From positions 2,542,001 through 2,606,000 of the forward strand of contig CAWCVJ010000001.1 of NCBI GenBank assembly GCA_963799065.1: a DNA stretch of 64,000 nucleotides. The letters run 5' to 3'. Positions 62,318 through 64,000 of this stretch are shown here, one piece after another. The notes under the pieces were generated by a model, which searched no databases, was not told the origin of the DNA, and saw only the letters and a list, made by a program, of their open reading frames with translations. Within the stretch, counting starts at the first letter, position 1. Every line of letters starts with the position of its first letter. The position numbers and the translations under genes were made by a program. The DNA is from JAJPHW01 sp963799065 (GTDB lineage: Bacteria; Acidobacteriota; Terriglobia; Terriglobales; Acidobacteriaceae).

Positions 62318-64000
62318 AGAGTTGCGACTCCAGCGGCCGCGCCCACAGAAGATTCCATTGGCGTCGCAGCGGGCAGGCGCACGATAAAAGTCGCACCAAT
62401 GCCGTCTTCGTTATTTCTGCACAAGATTTCCCCTCCATGCTCGCGCACAATACCGTAACAAATGCTGAGACCAAGCCCCGTACCCTCGCCAACTTCTTTG
62501 GTCGTGAAAAAGGGATCGAAGATGCGTTCCGCATTGGCAATGCCCCGACCGTTGTCGCGGAAAATAATATCGACATTGCGATCGGTCTGCTGAGAAATAA
62601 TCTCGATCCGCGCCGGACGGCCCAAATCCCGCACGGCATCGTACGCATTGTTGATGATATTGAGAAAGACTTGCTGTAGCTGGTGCGAATCGCCGACCAC
62701 CATGGGCAACCCGGCATCCAGGCGCTCATTGATCTCAACTCCCCGGCTGTGGAAATCGTAAGAGCGTAACTGCAACGTACGGCGCAATATCGGATTGACC
62801 TGTACCGGCTTGCGCTGCGGCGGCATCTGCCGCGCGAAGCTCAGAAGATTTTGTACGATCTGCTTGGTGCGTTGCGCTTCCTGGAGAATGATGCGCAGGT
62901 CTTTGCGACCGGATTCCGGTATCTCTGGATTCTCCATCAAAAGATCGGCGAATCCCAGAATTGCCGTCAGGGGATTGTTCACCTCGTGAGCCACCCCCGA
63001 TACCAACTGACCCAGCGCCGCCATTTTTTCCGCGTGCATCAGCTTGGATTGCCAGACTGCGGCATCGGTGATGTCGCTCATCACGGCAACAATACTGGTG
63101 ACTTTGCCCAGATCGTCGCGCATGGGACTGAGGTTGACGGAGAACTGACCCACGCGGCCATCGCCGCGGCGGATTTGCAGATCGGCGTTGTCCACATGCC
63201 GGCCACTCAGGGTCGCGTCGAACATTTCCTGAAACACTTCGCGCCTCGCTGGAGCCACCAGTTCCGCCATCGGATGACCCAGCACCTGAGTCTGTTCGTA
63301 CCCCATGTCGCACCAGCGACGGTTGGCGTAGTTGACCGCCCCGCTGGAATCTGCGACCAGGATCAAGCTCTGCGTATTGTTCAAAATGTTGCCAGAAAAA
63401 TCGCGCTCGCGCTGCAACTCCGATTGAAAATTCTTCAATCCGCTGATGTCGAGCATCAAGCCCCGATATTGGATGATCCGGCCATGAGCATCGCGAACCC
63501 CGAAGGCATTGATCAACACGTGTACGACCGAGCCGTCGCGGCGGTAAAGCGTCTGCTCGTGATTCCTCAAAGAGCCGCTGATTCTTAATTGCGCGATCAG
63601 TTCGCGGTGCGTCTCCGCCGAACCATAAACTTTACTCTGCTGGTCGGCCTGCAACAGTTCGTTGCGCGAAACATAGCCCAACATGCGGACCAAGGCATCG
63701 TTGACCTCCACGAAACGCCCGTCCGGAGTGGAAAAGAACAACCCTTCCTGAATATTGTCGAAGAGTTCGCCATAGCGGCGCTCGACCTCGCGGCGATCCG
63801 TGATGTCTTTGAGCACGTGAACCGTCTGGAGCCCTTCGTCGCTGGCGCCGTGGATTCGAGAGGTCGACACGAGATAAGTGCGCTCCAGTGCGGGATCTAT
63901 ATACTCGTCCATACCCCGCGCCGCGATCAGACAAAATGGACAGGAGTGCAACGCGGAACCTTCGCCGGTGGCAAGCAGTGCCCACATGCTGAGACCCACC
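62314..64000 (-). CDS. PAS-domain sensor histidine kinase, 5' part cut off
   Basis: About 561 residues, open to the right edge. The GTG at 63999 is unlikely to be the start, because the first PAS-like domain is already under way (TYLVSTSRI...VLKDITDRREV). Two further PAS domains follow at about 75-190 (NIQEGLFFSTPDGRFVEVND) and 200-310 (SLILVADSSGAVNYANRRW). HisKA has the H-box HEVNNPLTAILGFADLL. HATPase has NIINNAYDA, DNGRGI and GTGLGLSICYGIV. All are catalytically complete, with no membrane helix in view. It is the first visible gene of a kinase/receiver/NtrC operon. Confidence 0.93.
   Translation of the reverse strand, partial: VGLSMWALLATGEGSALHSCPFCLIAARGMDEYIDPALERTYLVSTSRIHGASDEGLQTVHVLKDITDRREVERRYGELFDNIQEGLFFSTPDGRFVEVNDALVRMLGYVSRNELLQADQQSKVYGSAETHRELIAQLRISGSLRNHEQTLYRRDGSVVHVLINAFGVRDAHGRIIQYRGLMLDISGLKNFQSELQRERDFSGNILNNTQSLILVADSSGAVNYANRRWCDMGYEQTQVLGHPMAELVAPARREVFQEMFDATLSGRHVDNADLQIRRGDGRVGQFSVNLSPMRDDLGKVTSIVAVMSDITDAAVWQSKLMHAEKMAALGQLVSGVAHEVNNPLTAILGFADLLMENPEIPESGRKDLRIILQEAQRTKQIVQNLLSFARQMPPQRKPVQVNPILRRTLQLRSYDFHSRGVEINERLDAGLPMVVGDSHQLQQVFLNIINNAYDAVRDLGRPARIEIISQQTDRNVDIIFRDNGRGIANAERIFDPFFTTKEVGEGTGLGLSICYGIVREHGGEILCRNNEDGIGATFIVRLPAATPMESSVGAAAGVATL

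Overview
The window reads as a chromosomal segment of an acidobacterium, most likely class Terriglobia. The lineage call is an inference from gene content. It rests on a VWFA-type secreted protein of the acidobacterial family, a Gloeo/Verruco-repeat protein, a TolC-type protein with a glycine-rich insertion, a kinase-ATPase-TPR fusion, MqnD of the futalosine menaquinone route, and GC-rich codon use with many GTG/TTG starts. The envelope is Gram-negative (LptB, LptC/LptA, Lnt, TolC, RlpA). No phage, plasmid or transposase genes were seen.

Layout. 1-6.5 kb (minus): marC, a fused lptC-lptA, lptB and rpoN (running off the left edge) form one operon; beside it are a MxKDx-repeat secreted protein and an M16 protease. 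6.7-14.3 kb: rlmN, a histidine kinase, a SpoU methyltransferase, the VWFA protein, sua5, a YdcF protein and a DinB/YfiT protein. 14.4-18.7 kb is a patchwork: a cyclase-family protein lacking its metal ligands, then a DUF6632 membrane protein whose 3' end recurs 2.0 kb downstream, bracketing a repeat protein and a truncated beta-helix gene. 19-27.7 kb: Ku, an FAD oxidase, the 1047-residue kinase-STAND-TPR protein, and a VCBS protein with a G-quadruplex motif upstream. 27.7-34.4 kb: methylmalonyl-CoA mutase large subunit, a family 2 glycosyltransferase, a cold-shock gene, catalase divergent from oxyR, and yihY.

34.5-38 kb and 49.2-51.3 kb hold two related secreted modules. Each pairs a small exported protein (RVGE..VLFL core) with a matrixin-fold protein. 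In the second, the HExxHxxGxxH zinc site is intact. In the first, all three zinc histidines and the glutamate are replaced, and the protein is extended with TIG and Ig-like domains. The second module encodes its TIG-like domain as a separate lipoprotein. This is the strongest candidate for an undescribed system here.

38-49 kb: TolC-type channel, truA, an aldehyde dehydrogenase, a DRE-TIM enzyme, an operon of HIT protein, a 52-residue membrane protein, bioY and mqnD, then parDE and rlpA. 51.5-60.5 kb: mutY, a thioredoxin-fold protein, rarA, a CPBP protease, an HD hydrolase, prfB with its programmed +1 frameshift, lnt, and tRNA-Gly and tRNA-Cys behind a strong promoter. 60.5-64 kb (minus): a PAS histidine kinase, a lone receiver and an NtrC-type sigma-54 activator, all start/stop coupled. 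The NtrC gene has a frameshift that separates its Fis-type DNA-binding domain. The window thus begins with sigma-54 and ends with a sigma-54 activator.
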